Shown here in pieces: positions 10,201 to 22,608 of a stretch of DNA of 64,000 nucleotides. Numbering within the stretch: position 1 is the stretch's first letter; each line of letters opens with the position of its first letter. The notes below the pieces were generated by a model. It had not been told where the DNA came from. It made no database searches and saw only the letters and a program-made list of their open reading frames with translations. A program made the position numbers and the translations under genes. The stretch lies in NCBI GenBank assembly GCA_900543755.1, contig UQSP01000001.1, positions 1-64,000 on the forward strand, in the 5' to 3' direction. The DNA is from an uncultured Eubacteriales bacterium (GTDB lineage Bacteria > Bacillota > Clostridia > Christensenellales > Pumilibacteraceae).

Positions 10201-11254
10201 CAAACAAGGACGAGATGAGCCCCGGCGTCAACAAACTTGTGCGCGTCTACATCGCTCAGAAACGTAAGATTTCCGTGGGCGACAAAATGGCGGGCCGCCA
10301 CGGAAACAAGGGCGTCATTTCTCGTATTCTGCCGCAGGAAGACATGCCTTTCATGGCGGACGGCACTCCTCTTCAGATAGTGCTTAACCCGTTGGGCGTT
10401 CCTTCGCGTATGAACATCGGTCAGGTGCTTGAGGTTCACTTGGGTCTTGTGGCTAAAGCGCTGGGCTGGAAAGTTGCGACCCCCGTCTTTGACGGCGCGC
10501 TTGAAAGCGACATTCATAAGCTTCTTGAGGAAAACGGCTTTGTTACCGACGGTAAAGTAGACGGCAAAATTCAGATGTACGACGGCAGAACGGGCGAGCC
10601 TTTCGAAAACCGTTCCACCGTGGGTTACATGTATATGATTAAACTTATCCACCTTGTTGACGACAAGATTCACGCGCGTTCCACCGGTCCTTACTCGCTG
10701 GTCACGCAGCAGCCTTTGGGCGGTAAAGCTCAGTTCGGCGGACAGCGTTTCGGCGAGATGGAGGTCTGGGCGCTTTACGCTTACGGCGCGGCTAACATTC
10801 TGCAGGAAATCATGACCGTCAAATCCGACGACGTGGTTGGCAGGGTAAAGACATACGAGTCCATCGTCAAGGGCGGCAACAACAACGAGCCCGGCGTGCC
10901 CGAGTCTTTCAAGGTGCTTATCAAAGAGCTTCAGGCACTTGCGCTTGACGTCAAGGTGCTTAACGAGGATAAACAGGAAATCGGTATCCGCGAACTTATC
11001 GAGGACGACCGCGACGACGAAGTCGAATTCGAGAAGAAGAAGCATTACGTCGGCGGCGATATGAACATCGAGGACGGCTTCGATATCGGTGAAAACGTGT
11101 TTGCCGACGACATCGAGGACGACGACGCGGAGGAAAGCGGCGACGTCAGCCTGTTCGACGATGACGAGCTGGATTTGGGCGACGACCCGTTTGACGGCTC
11201 CATTATCGACGACGATGACTTTTTGGACGACGCAGACGAAGGGGAGGACGAATA

Positions 11255-11255
<1 letters not shown>
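7287..11255 (+). CDS. rpoB: DNA-directed RNA polymerase subunit beta
   Basis: This is the catalytic beta subunit of RNA polymerase. The ATG at 7287 has AAGGAGAG upstream, and the reading frame before it lacks family similarity, giving 1322 aa. The rifampicin-binding cluster (about residues 520-560) reads [24 protein letters not shown] and then the IETPEG block. The residues equivalent to E. coli Q513, D516, H526 and S531 are all wild type. The conserved C-terminal region (KxxGRHGNKG, then [24 protein letters not shown]) is complete. An unusual extra tail of about 60 residues (about 1263-1322) is extremely Asp/Glu rich and accounts for most of the length above the roughly 1200 aa usual in Bacillus. 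Its stop codon shares one base with the rpoC start. It is not preceded by rplL and not followed by rpsL/rpsG. Confidence 0.98.
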
Positions 11256-14836
<3,581 letters not shown>

Positions 14837-14850
14837 TATTAATTAGTTAA

Positions 14851-14889
14851 AAAAAGTGCCTTCTCTTAATAATGAGCGGGCGCTTTTTG
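14851..14889 (+). terminator. rpoBC terminator
   Basis: AAAAGTGCC pairs with GGCGCTTTT (one T-G pair), extended by TCTC/GAG pairing, and is followed by a T run. It lies 14 bp after the rpoC stop. Confidence 0.75.
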
Positions 14890-15115
14890 TTTTGGCGTAA
14901 CCGTAAATTAAAGGCACGAAACGAGTTTTGATTTTTTTGTCCGAATGTGCGTTTTTGCCGATTAATAATTGTTTTATAAAGCCGTTTGACGTATTTTTTT
15001 AACGACTTGTTTTTAACGGCAGTCAAGGCGGCGGACAAAGAGCGGGTGTATTTGTTAAAGGCATTAGACCGCGATTGATATGTTTATTCACCGTTTATTA
15101 TTGAAATTGCAGTAA

Positions 15116-15292
15116 AAATAAGATATACTGTACGAAAGCATTGACAGCAAAAACGAAGAAAGGATAAACCAGCTTATGAAAGGCGAAGACCGCCTCCTCG
15201 AGTTAAAAGAAAAGCAAAACGAGCAAGGCTGTGAATTTTATACTTTATGAAAGGATAAAGCGGGAGATTTATCGAAACAAAAAGTAGTTTTT
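15116..15292 (+). pseudogene. Possible remnant of a small coding sequence
   Basis: In one frame, about 42 codons (15122-15247) read as a plausible hydrophilic helical peptide (…NEERINQLMKGEDRLLELKEKQ…) between two stops. A further 14 codons follow after the TGA. There is no start codon at the N-terminal edge; an internal ATG at 15176 would give only 24 aa. It may be a decayed gene end or chance. The rest of the 14.9-15.3 kb gap shows nothing else. Confidence 0.2.
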
Positions 15293-15322
15293 TAACGTAA
15301 AAAAGCAAATACTTTAAACGAT

Positions 15323-15997
15323 ATGGCTTTTTACAGTGATAAAAAACTAAAAAGCGTTGCGGTAAATTCTTTCGTCAGCAAAGAAAATCACAAAGCGGTA
15401 TATGTTCTGCATTTATTTTTTCTGGTTTCTTTGGCGGGCTGGATAGGGGAAAGCGTTTTTTTCGTTATAATAGGCGCGCCCGCGGACAGAGGTTTTTTGA
15501 CCATGCCTTTTTGTCCCGTGTACGGGTTTACCGTATGCGGGATTTACCTTTTTATCGGGACGCCGAGTGACGGGATATGGTGGAAATTATACGGAAAACT
15601 TAAAAGAAACGGAAATCTGTCCGATTCAGGTTCGGCGATGTGCGTTATCGTACTTTATTACATAGCGGTCACGTTTTGCGTGACTTTTTCGGAATTTATC
15701 GGAGGGTTGTTTTTCGATAAAGCGTTAAAGGTAAGACTTTGGAATTATTCGGGATTCGCCTATAACGTCATGGGATACGTTTGCCCTCAGTTTTCTTTTT
15801 TGTTCGGCGCGGCGGCAAGTCTGTTTGCCGTAATTGCGGATAAAGTGATCTTGTTTTTAAAAAGAGTGTCGGATTACGAAACTCTGATTGCCGTTGACGT
15901 TGTGCTTAGTGCGCTTATGGCCGCGGATTTTGTTTTTAACGTAATTGCCGTTATTATACTCGGCGAACATCTGATGCTTTACGGCACTCATGTTTAA
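15323..15997 (+). CDS. CmpB-type putative ABC transporter permease family membrane protein
   Basis: This 224-aa protein has about five to six membrane segments. The N-terminal GWxxE motif, the RGFLTMPFCPVYGF segment and the later LWNYSGFAYNVMGYVCP motif match what I know of the 'putative ABC-transporter type IV' family (PF06541, ABC_trans_CmpB), whose function is not established. No ATP-binding partner is adjacent. The ATG has no Shine-Dalgarno sequence; TACTTT lies 7 nt before it but no good -35 was seen. It stands alone between the rpoC terminator and the next promoter. Confidence 0.75.
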   Translation: MAFYSDKKLKSVAVNSFVSKENHKAVYVLHLFFLVSLAGWIGESVFFVIIGAPADRGFLTMPFCPVYGFTVCGIYLFIGTPSDGIWWKLYGKLKRNGNLSDSGSAMCVIVLYYIAVTFCVTFSEFIGGLFFDKALKVRLWNYSGFAYNVMGYVCPQFSFLFGAAASLFAVIADKVILFLKRVSDYETLIAVDVVLSALMAADFVFNVIAVIILGEHLMLYGTHV

Positions 15998-16018
15998 AAG
16001 TCCTGAAAAAAAGCCGTA

Positions 16019-16047
16019 TTGACAAATCGGGATTTCCGTGTTAATAT
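16019..16047 (+). promoter_or_regulatory. Promoter of the cytidylate-kinase-like gene
   Basis: TTGACA (16019-16024) is followed after 17 nt by TAATAT (16042-16047). A TATAAT at 16045-16050 would need a 20-nt spacer. The predicted leader to ATG 16114 is about 60 nt and has a normal GAGGGGGG ribosome site. Confidence 0.6.
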
Positions 16048-16113
16048 AATAATATAAAACAGGCGCGGAATTTGTCTTTTCAAAATTATGTTTGCGTCTT
16101 GAGGGGGGCTTGT

Positions 16114-16746
16114 ATGGACAAAAAAGTTATCGTTACCATAAGCCGCGAGTACGGCAGCGGCGGCAGAATCATCGGCAGCAAAGTGGCGGAAAAACTGGGG
16201 ATTCCTTTTTACGACCGTAAAATTATCGAGCTCAGCGCGGAAAAAAGCGGGCTTGCCGTGAGTTTTGTGGAAAACACCGAGCAAAAGATAAAAAACAAAT
16301 TTTTGCATAATCTCGCTTTCGGCGGTTATTACATGGGTGCGGACCTTGGCGCCGCGCAGCTGTCGCTTCCCGACAAGCTGTTTATAGCGACCTGCGAAAT
16401 TATACGCAATCTTGCCGAGGAAGGCTCCTGCGTAATTGTGGGAAGGTGCGCCGATTACGTTCTGAAAAATCGTGACGACGTAATCAATATTTTCGTATAT
16501 TCGGACCTTGAGCATAAAACGCAGCGCGCGATTGCCGAGTACGGTATCGAGCCCGACAAAGCCGCCGCCGAAGTCCAGAAAACGGACAAATACCGCGCCA
16601 ATCATTATAATTATTATACGGAGCAGACTTGGGGCGACAAAAACAACTATCATCTTTGCCTTAACAGCGGATTTCTGGGCGTGGACAATACCGTGGATAT
16701 AATTGTGGACGCGGTTAAGGATTATATGAAAAACAGGCAGAATTAA
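16114..16746 (+). CDS. Cytidylate kinase-like family protein
   Basis: The ATG at 16114 has GAGGGGGG upstream and is preferred over the longer frame from 16072. The 210-aa product starts VIVTISREYGSGGRIIG, a P-loop-like motif of the cytidylate-kinase-like family (PF13189). It continues with the FYDRKII and GRCADYVL segments typical of these proteins. Members are common in gut Firmicutes and differ from true Cmk, so the substrate is not certain. It is likely a monocistronic cytoplasmic nucleotide kinase. Confidence 0.85.
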   Translation: MDKKVIVTISREYGSGGRIIGSKVAEKLGIPFYDRKIIELSAEKSGLAVSFVENTEQKIKNKFLHNLAFGGYYMGADLGAAQLSLPDKLFIATCEIIRNLAEEGSCVIVGRCADYVLKNRDDVINIFVYSDLEHKTQRAIAEYGIEPDKAAAEVQKTDKYRANHYNYYTEQTWGDKNNYHLCLNSGFLGVDNTVDIIVDAVKDYMKNRQN

Positions 16747-16799
16747 AAAAGGCGCAAGCCGATTGCTTCATGTAGTAAAGCTATATGAAACTTCCATTA

Positions 16800-16846
16800 A
16801 AAGCTTTTCCGAAACGGGTTAAATTTTTTTCGGGAAAGCTTTTTTT
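16800..16846 (+). terminator. Intrinsic terminator
   Basis: A 15-bp stem (AAAGCTTTTCCGAAA with TTTCGGGAAAGCTTT, one G-T pair) is followed by a T run. It ends the kinase-like gene and isolates tilS. Confidence 0.85.
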
Positions 16847-16939
16847 ATCGGTAAAAATTGGATTTTTTTGCGTTAAAAAATCCGTTATTTCCTTTTGGAA
16901 AAACGGATAAAGACCGATATAAGGCGGCTTATCGTGCGC

Positions 16940-16968
16940 TTGACAAATGTGGATAACTTTTATATAAT
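16940..16968 (+). promoter_or_regulatory. tilS promoter placed on the start codon (leaderless); contains a DnaA box
   Basis: TTGACA (16940-16945), a 17-nt spacer and TATAAT (16963-16968) form a perfect consensus promoter. Exactly 6 nt separate the -10 from the GTG at 16975, so position +1 coincides with the start codon. The spacer contains TGTGGATAA (16948-16956), the reverse complement of the DnaA box TTATCCACA. No ribosome-binding site exists. Confidence 0.8.
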
Positions 16969-16974
16969 GATTCC

Positions 16975-18300
16975 GTGCAAAAAGCGCTGGACATAATTGA
17001 AAAACATATCGGAAAAAACGACAAAACGGGTGTTGCCGTAAGCGGCGGCGCCGATTCGGTATGCCTTTTGCACGTTTTACTGTCTTTTGATGCCGTAGAC
17101 AAAAACAACATTGTGGTGCTTAACGTGGAGCACGGCATCCGCGGCGAAAACAGCAGGCGGGACTCGGAATTCGTAAAGAAGTTATGCGCTGACTACGGCG
17201 TGCGATTTAAAGGCATAAGCGTAAACGTTCCCGAGCGTTGCAAAATATCGGGAAGAAGCGAGGAAAGCGAAGCGCGTGAGGCGAGAAAGGAGTTTTTCAA
17301 CGGTTTACTGGAATCCCGTGAAGTAGACTGTATTCTTACCGCGCACAATCTGGGCGACAGGACGGAGGGTGTGCTGATGCACGTTTTCCGCGGCTGCGGA
17401 ATTCAGGGGCTTATCGGCATGACGGAGCGCGACGGCAATTACATCCGACCGCTTATAAACTGCTCGCGCGGGGAAATAGAGGATTACGTCGAAAAAAACA
17501 ACTTAAAGTTCGTCACCGACGAAACCAATTCCGAAACGCGTTATACCCGTAATTTCTTAAGGCTCGAGGTTCTGCCCAAAATCCGCGAAAGGTATCCGCT
17601 TGACGCCGCCGTGAATACGCTGAGCGAGCTTGCCGCAAATGACGAGGCGTTTATTTCCTCTTGCCTCGATTTCGGGAAATACATCGAAAACCGCGGTGAA
17701 GAAGTGAGGCTGGACCTTGAAGTTTTAAGTTTTCCCACGGCGCTTTCGTCGAGGTATGTTTTCGAGTGCATGAGGCGGATAAGCACCGTTACCGACCTCG
17801 ATTACAAGCACGTTACCGCCGTTTTGGGACTGAAAGATAAGGAGAACGGCAAAAGAGTTTCGCTTATCGGCGGAATAATCGCCGCAAAAGAGTACGATTG
17901 TATTGTTTTTTTTGACGGCTCGGATTCGGTTGATTTAATAAGCGACGAGGAAATTCCGTTTACGGCGGGTTTTACGCCTTTCGGCGACGGAATAGCGGAA
18001 ATTTCTTTCTCGAAGCCCTTTCCGCAAAAAGGGAAGCTTATCGTGGACGGAGATAAAGTGCCCTCAGGCGCGGTCATTCGCTTTCGGCGCGAGGGCGACG
18101 TTTTCCGCCCGTACGGCTCGGGCAGAAAAAAACTGAAAGAATATCTTATAGACCGTAAAATTCCCCGTCGAATCCGCGACAATCTGCCGCTTTTGTGTTA
18201 TAATGAAAACGTGCTTGCGATATTCGGCGTGGAAATTTCGGACGACGTAAAGCTTACGGACAAAACGGTCAACGCGCTGGAGCTTAAATTTACGCGGTAA
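16975..18300 (+). CDS. tilS: tRNA(Ile)-lysidine synthetase
   Basis: TilS uses ATP and lysine to convert C34 of the CAU-anticodon tRNA-Ile to lysidine. The 441-aa product has the PP-loop SGGADS motif at about residues 22-27, the N-type core, and a C-terminal substrate-binding domain (about 340-430). The start is the GTG at 16975: an in-frame stop (TAA 16954-16956) lies just upstream and no other start codon is available before the PP-loop. The distance from GTG to the PP-loop is normal for the family. There is no Shine-Dalgarno sequence, so it is probably a leaderless message. It precedes hpt, as in many Firmicutes, but ftsH is absent. Confidence 0.95.
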   Translation: MQKALDIIEKHIGKNDKTGVAVSGGADSVCLLHVLLSFDAVDKNNIVVLNVEHGIRGENSRRDSEFVKKLCADYGVRFKGISVNVPERCKISGRSEESEAREARKEFFNGLLESREVDCILTAHNLGDRTEGVLMHVFRGCGIQGLIGMTERDGNYIRPLINCSRGEIEDYVEKNNLKFVTDETNSETRYTRNFLRLEVLPKIRERYPLDAAVNTLSELAANDEAFISSCLDFGKYIENRGEEVRLDLEVLSFPTALSSRYVFECMRRISTVTDLDYKHVTAVLGLKDKENGKRVSLIGGIIAAKEYDCIVFFDGSDSVDLISDEEIPFTAGFTPFGDGIAEISFSKPFPQKGKLIVDGDKVPSGAVIRFRREGDVFRPYGSGRKKLKEYLIDRKIPRRIRDNLPLLCYNENVLAIFGVEISDDVKLTDKTVNALELKFTR

Positions 18301-18448
18301 GGTTTTGTTTTTTTGCCGGGGATGCGTGTTTTTTTTGCGGTAAATCGCGGATATCAACTGCGCATTCCGACTTTTTTTAGGATTTTATTAATTGCGTATT
18401 GACGCGAAATCAAAAACGCAGTTATTTTTACGGAGGATTTTGTACATA

Positions 18449-19000
18449 ATGCAGGAACTTAAGAAGAATTTGCTTTTCAGCGAACAAGATATCAGAGTGA
18501 GGGTCAAAGAACTTGCTGCGGAAATTTCCGCTTGTTACAAAGACGACAAGCCCGTGGTGTGCGTATGCGTGCTTCGCGGCGCGGTTATGTTTTTCACCGA
18601 CCTTATGAAAGAAATAAAGTCCGACGCTGTGGTTTATGATTTCGTGACGCTTTCAAGCTACGAAAACGCGATGGTGGAAGGCACCATGAGTACGACGGGA
18701 AAAATCAAGCTTATTCAGGACCTGAGGGAAAACGTGGAGGGTAAACACGTTCTCGTGGTGGAGGACATTGTGGACTCGGGGTTTACTGTCGATTATTTAA
18801 GACGTTATTTTGCCTCCAAAAACGCGCTGGACGTTAAAATTGCCTGCCTTCTCGACAAACCCATGTCGAGAAAAGTGGACGCTCATGCCGACTACGTCGC
18901 CTTTATTTTGGAAAGGCCTGCTTTTATTATCGGTTACGGCCTGGATTACGATCAGAAGTACCGCAATCTTGACGGAATTTACGAGGTGGTAAGCGATTGA
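18449..19000 (+). CDS. hpt: Hypoxanthine phosphoribosyltransferase
   Basis: This purine-salvage enzyme joins hypoxanthine or guanine to PRPP. The ATG at 18449 follows CGGAGG and gives 183 aa, the normal length. The PRPP-binding motif VLVVEDIVDSG is at about residues 98-108, and the LLDKPMSRK and GYGLDYDQKYRNL segments are intact. Its stop overlaps the TTG start of the next gene by 3 bp. Confidence 0.93.
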   Translation: MQELKKNLLFSEQDIRVRVKELAAEISACYKDDKPVVCVCVLRGAVMFFTDLMKEIKSDAVVYDFVTLSSYENAMVEGTMSTTGKIKLIQDLRENVEGKHVLVVEDIVDSGFTVDYLRRYFASKNALDVKIACLLDKPMSRKVDAHADYVAFILERPAFIIGYGLDYDQKYRNLDGIYEVVSD

Positions 19001-19704
19001 CGTTATCGACGGAAAACCTTGTGCTTCCGTTTGAACGGGTGGACGACCTTCTCGTCAACGGACTTAAGATTATCCAGAATCCGTCGGCTTTTTGCTTCGG
19101 ATGCGACGCTGTGGAGCTTGCCAATTTCGTAACGGGCGGGGTTAAGGACAAAGCTTACGACTTAGGAAGCGGCACGGGGATAATAACTCTTCTGCTGGGC
19201 GGGAAAAAGGGCATACGCTGTACGGGTGTGGAAATTCAGTCCGACATGGCGGAAATGTCCCGAAGAAGCATTGCGCTCAACGGGCTTAATAATGTTTGCG
19301 ACATTATAAACGCGCCCATGCAGGAGATAGGTAAGTTCGCCGCGGCGGGTTCGGCTACCATAGTAGTCAGCAATCCGCCTTACATGAAAAGCAAAAGCGG
19401 TTTTGATATATCGGAGCGCGCGCTTGCGCTTGCCAGGCATGAAGTTGCCGTTACTTTTCCCGAAGTTGCCGATTGCGCGGCGTATCTTTTAAGCACGGGC
19501 GGAGCGTTTTATCTCGTGCACCGATCAGAAAGACTCAGCGAGGTCATGAAAATCTGTTCGGACGTAAGGCTTGAGCCCAAGATTCTGCAGCTTTTGACGC
19601 CGTCTGTCAAAAAGCCGCCGCACCTGTTTTTGCTGAAGTGTCTTAAAGACGCCAAGCCCGGTCTTAAAGTTTTAAGAGAAAGGATTGTGGACACCCGGGT
19701 TTAG
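18997..19704 (+). CDS. TrmN6-like tRNA adenine-N6 methyltransferase
   Basis: This is a 235-aa class I SAM-dependent methyltransferase. It has the DLGSGTGIITLLL SAM-binding loop (about residues 49-61) and the catalytic NPPY motif (about residues 127-130) followed by MKSKSG. This is the pattern of the YfiC/TrmN6 and YabB group, which methylate A37 of tRNA or related targets. The TTG start overlaps the hpt stop (TTGA), with GAGG upstream, implying translational coupling. The pairing with rsmI downstream is the same as yabB-yabC in Bacillus. The exact target is not shown by the sequence. Confidence 0.85.
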   Translation: MTLSTENLVLPFERVDDLLVNGLKIIQNPSAFCFGCDAVELANFVTGGVKDKAYDLGSGTGIITLLLGGKKGIRCTGVEIQSDMAEMSRRSIALNGLNNVCDIINAPMQEIGKFAAAGSATIVVSNPPYMKSKSGFDISERALALARHEVAVTFPEVADCAAYLLSTGGAFYLVHRSERLSEVMKICSDVRLEPKILQLLTPSVKKPPHLFLLKCLKDAKPGLKVLRERIVDTRV

Positions 19705-19750
19705 GAATTTTTAAGTATGGAAAACGCGGTTTGTTAAAAAAGGAGTGACA

Positions 19751-20572
19751 ATGCTTTATATTGTGGCAACGCCCATAGGAAATCTCGGTGAAATTACTTT
19801 CCGCGCGGTGGAAACGCTTAAAAAAGCGGACGCCGTGCTTTGCGAGGATACGCGCCGAACTGCGGTTTTGCTGAATAAGTACGGTATAAGCAAGCCGCTT
19901 GTTTCTTATCAGAAGTTTTCCGAAAAGGAAAAAGCCGGTTACATTGTTGAAAGACTGGAAAAAGGCGAAAACCTTGCGCTTGTGTCCGACGCCGGTATGC
20001 CGCTTATTTCCGACCCGGGCAAAGTTCTGGTGGACGAGCTTATTGCGCGCGGGCTGGAATACACCGTGATAAGCGGACCGTGCGCGCTTATAAACGCCGC
20101 GGTACTCAGCGGAATGGACGTTTCTTCCTTTTGTATGTGCGGCTTCCTGCCCGAAAAAAATTCGGAACGCAAAAAGTTTATCCAAAAATTTGCCGCACTT
20201 ACAAGCACTTTGATTTTTTATTCTCCGCCGCATAACGTAAGAAAGGACCTTGAGTTTTTGTTCCATGCGTTGGGGGCACGCCGCGCCGCCGTCGTGCGCG
20301 AAATAAGCAAAATTCACGAAGAGGTTGTAAGAGGCACGCTGGGTGACTTTCCCGAGTTTACCGAAAAAGGAGAATTCGTTATTGTGACGGAAGGCGCGCC
20401 GGAAAAAGAAAGCGAGCTTAATTCGCTTCCGATTGCCGCTCACGTTGAAAAATACGTTAATGAAGGGCTTTCGAAAATGGACGCGGTTAAAAAAGCCGCC
20501 GCCGACAGGAAAATGCCCAAGTCGGCAGTGTATGCCGAGTACGAAAAATATCTTAAAGAAGACAAACAATAA
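19751..20572 (+). CDS. rsmI: 16S rRNA (cytidine-1402-2'-O)-methyltransferase
   Basis: RsmI 2'-O-methylates C1402 in the decoding centre. The 273-aa protein has the tetrapyrrole-methylase fold: the N-terminal ATPIGNLGEIT motif, then EDTRRT, SDAGMPLISDPG and the FLPEKNSERKK segment. The ATG at 19751 is chosen over the GTG at 19745 because that GTG lies inside the AAGGAG ribosome site. It is 20 bp upstream of dnaA and in the same direction, so the two may be co-transcribed. Confidence 0.93.
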   Translation: MLYIVATPIGNLGEITFRAVETLKKADAVLCEDTRRTAVLLNKYGISKPLVSYQKFSEKEKAGYIVERLEKGENLALVSDAGMPLISDPGKVLVDELIARGLEYTVISGPCALINAAVLSGMDVSSFCMCGFLPEKNSERKKFIQKFAALTSTLIFYSPPHNVRKDLEFLFHALGARRAAVVREISKIHEEVVRGTLGDFPEFTEKGEFVIVTEGAPEKESELNSLPIAAHVEKYVNEGLSKMDAVKKAAADRKMPKSAVYAEYEKYLKEDKQ

Positions 20573-20592
20573 ACGTTTTTACGGAGTGAATT

Positions 20593-21960
20593 ATGAACGC
20601 AGCAAAAGAAATCTGGCAGGAAATGCTGCCTACGCTGGAAACGGAGGTTAACGCCATCAGTTTCGACGTATGGATTAAACCGCTTGAACCGCTTGACATC
20701 GACGATGACAGGCTGATTCTGCTTGCCCCGACCGAGGGTAACCGCGACGCCGTCAACAGCAGTTTAAGACCGCTTATAAAAAAAGTTCTTTCCTCCGTCA
20801 ATCCGTTGCTTACGGACATTACTCTTTTGCTTCCCGCGGACGTAAGCCGCATGAAAGGCGCGGATTTTTCGCCCGAAGAGCTTAAAGAGGACGGCGGGGA
20901 AGAAGAGGCTCCTGTTCCCAAAGTGGACGCAATGCTTATCAATCCGCGTTATACTTTCGACAATTTCGTCGTGGGCGAGTGTAACCGTTTCGCAGTTGCC
21001 GCGGCGCGCGCCGTTGCGGAAAACCCGGGAGTGAAGTACAATCCGCTGTTCATTTACGGTGGCGCGGGACTCGGTAAAACGCACATAATGCACGCGATAG
21101 GCAATTACATAAGGAAAAATAACCGTCATCTCAAGGTACTGTACGTTTCTTCCGAAAAGTTCGTCAACGAGCTTATTGCGTCAATTCGTTCAAAGAGCGG
21201 CAACACTTTCGATTTCCGCGACAAATACCGCAGTGCGGACGTATTGATGATAGACGACATACAGTTCATCTCCAAAAAGGAAAGCACTCAGGTGGAGATG
21301 TTTCATACCTTCAACGACCTTTATCAGATGAACAAGCAGATAATTTTTGCTTCCGACCGTCCACCCAAGGAAATACCCGACCTTGAAGAGCGTTTGCGCA
21401 CGCGTTTCGAGTGGGGGCTTATTGCCGACGTTCAGCCGCCCGACCTTGAAACCAGAATAGCCATTTTGCAGAAAAAGTCGCAGATGGAAAAATACAACGT
21501 TCCGCCCGAGGTGCTCAACTTTATGGCGCAGCGCATCGACAGCAACATTCGCGAGATGGAAAGTCTTCTGAACAAGGTTATTCTGCTTGCAAAACTTTAC
21601 GACAAGCCCGTCAGCGTGGAGCTTGCCGCCGAGGCTTTCAAAGACTATAAAAAGCCCGCGGAAGAAGCGGTGGACGCCGAGGATATAATAGAGGCTACGC
21701 TTAAACTTTATCCCAACGTCACCAAAGAGGAGCTTTTGGGCAAAAAACGCGATAAGGAAATAGTGGAGCCGCGCATGATTTGCATTTACCTGATTGCCGA
21801 GCTTTTGCCTTTGCCGCTTACAAGCATCGGCGCCATTATGGGCGGACGCGACCACACCACTATAATGCACTCCAAAAACAAGGTCGCAACGCTTATTTCC
21901 AAGGACGAACGGATAAAAAACAAAGTGGAAGACATCAGAAACATGGTTTATAAAAACTGA
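20593..21960 (+). CDS. dnaA: Chromosomal replication initiator DnaA
   Basis: DnaA is the AAA+ initiator that opens oriC. The 455-aa product has domain I (about residues 1-80), an acidic linker (about 95-115), Walker A GGAGLGKTH (about 155-163), Walker B VLMIDDIQF (about 217-225) and the domain IV signature GGRDHTTIMHSKNKV (about 415-430). The start has a good GGAG site. It is not followed by dnaN and not preceded by rpmH/rnpA. No DnaA-box cluster was seen in the 346 bp downstream or the 20 bp upstream, so the origin is probably elsewhere. Confidence 0.97.
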   Translation: MNAAKEIWQEMLPTLETEVNAISFDVWIKPLEPLDIDDDRLILLAPTEGNRDAVNSSLRPLIKKVLSSVNPLLTDITLLLPADVSRMKGADFSPEELKEDGGEEEAPVPKVDAMLINPRYTFDNFVVGECNRFAVAAARAVAENPGVKYNPLFIYGGAGLGKTHIMHAIGNYIRKNNRHLKVLYVSSEKFVNELIASIRSKSGNTFDFRDKYRSADVLMIDDIQFISKKESTQVEMFHTFNDLYQMNKQIIFASDRPPKEIPDLEERLRTRFEWGLIADVQPPDLETRIAILQKKSQMEKYNVPPEVLNFMAQRIDSNIREMESLLNKVILLAKLYDKPVSVELAAEAFKDYKKPAEEAVDAEDIIEATLKLYPNVTKEELLGKKRDKEIVEPRMICIYLIAELLPLPLTSIGAIMGGRDHTTIMHSKNKVATLISKDERIKNKVEDIRNMVYKN

Positions 21961-22244
21961 GGAATTTTAATCCGCGCCGATTCTTTTATTAAAGAAAACA
22001 GCATTTGTTTTACGCGTAATTATACTTGTGCGCGGAATAATAAAGAGTTCGGTAATTAGGTATCAGCGGTTTAAATTCGTAATGCAGTATATTTAAGCCG
22101 TTTACGGTTTAAATTTGTGCGATTAAGAAAAAGAATTATTGTTCTTAAATGCCGACAAATCGGTTTCGCTATCAAAAAAATCGGCATAAAGGAAAAAATA
22201 CAACGGTTAAAGCGATATCGTTTAAAGTTATGCTTAAAAAACGT
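21961..22244. other. Intergenic region after dnaA
   Basis: There is no ORF, no DnaA-box cluster and no clear terminator. A weak palindrome lies at about 22093-22112. The region is AT rich but does not look like an origin. Confidence 0.5.
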
Positions 22245-22273
22245 TTGACAAAGCCGCTTGAAAGTATTATAAT
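22245..22273 (+). promoter_or_regulatory. rpmE promoter
   Basis: TTGACA (22245-22250), a 17-nt spacer and TATAAT (22268-22273) form a perfect consensus. The leader to the ATG is about 27 nt with a GAGGAG ribosome site, a normal arrangement that contrasts with tilS. Confidence 0.85.
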
Positions 22274-22306
22274 AGCCTATGCAAGTAATTTTGAGGAGAT
22301 ACTACG

Positions 22307-22510
22307 ATGAAAAAAGATATACATCCCGATTATCATGAGGTTACGGCTGTTTGCGCGTGCGGGGCTACGTTCGTGACCGGCACCACAAAGAAGGGCGACG
22401 TCCTTAAACTTGACGTTTGCTCCAAATGCCATCCCTTCTATACCGGCAAGCAAAAGCAGGTTGAGACGGGCGGACGTATCGATAAATTCAACCGTCGTTT
22501 CGGCAGATAA
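22307..22510 (+). CDS. rpmE: 50S ribosomal protein L31 (zinc-binding form)
   Basis: This 67-aa protein has cysteines at residues 16, 18, 38 and 41, which identify the zinc-containing C+ form. The HPFYTGKQK and RFGR segments are typical. It heads the rpmE / yqhQ-prmC / prfA cluster, a common Firmicutes arrangement. Confidence 0.95.
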   Translation: MKKDIHPDYHEVTAVCACGATFVTGTTKKGDVLKLDVCSKCHPFYTGKQKQVETGGRIDKFNRRFGR

Positions 22511-22608
22511 AAGGTTTCAATTTCAAAAACGGATAACCATGCCTTTTGCTTTCAGCATTAAGTGTATGGTTTTTCTTTTTTACGGACTTTATTTTTTTCG
22601 AGGTTGTT

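Noticed and set aside
21961..22306. Origin of replication downstream of dnaA
   Set aside because: No cluster of TTATCCACA-like sites or long AT-rich unwinding element was found by eye. The only perfect DnaA box seen is isolated, in the tilS promoter.
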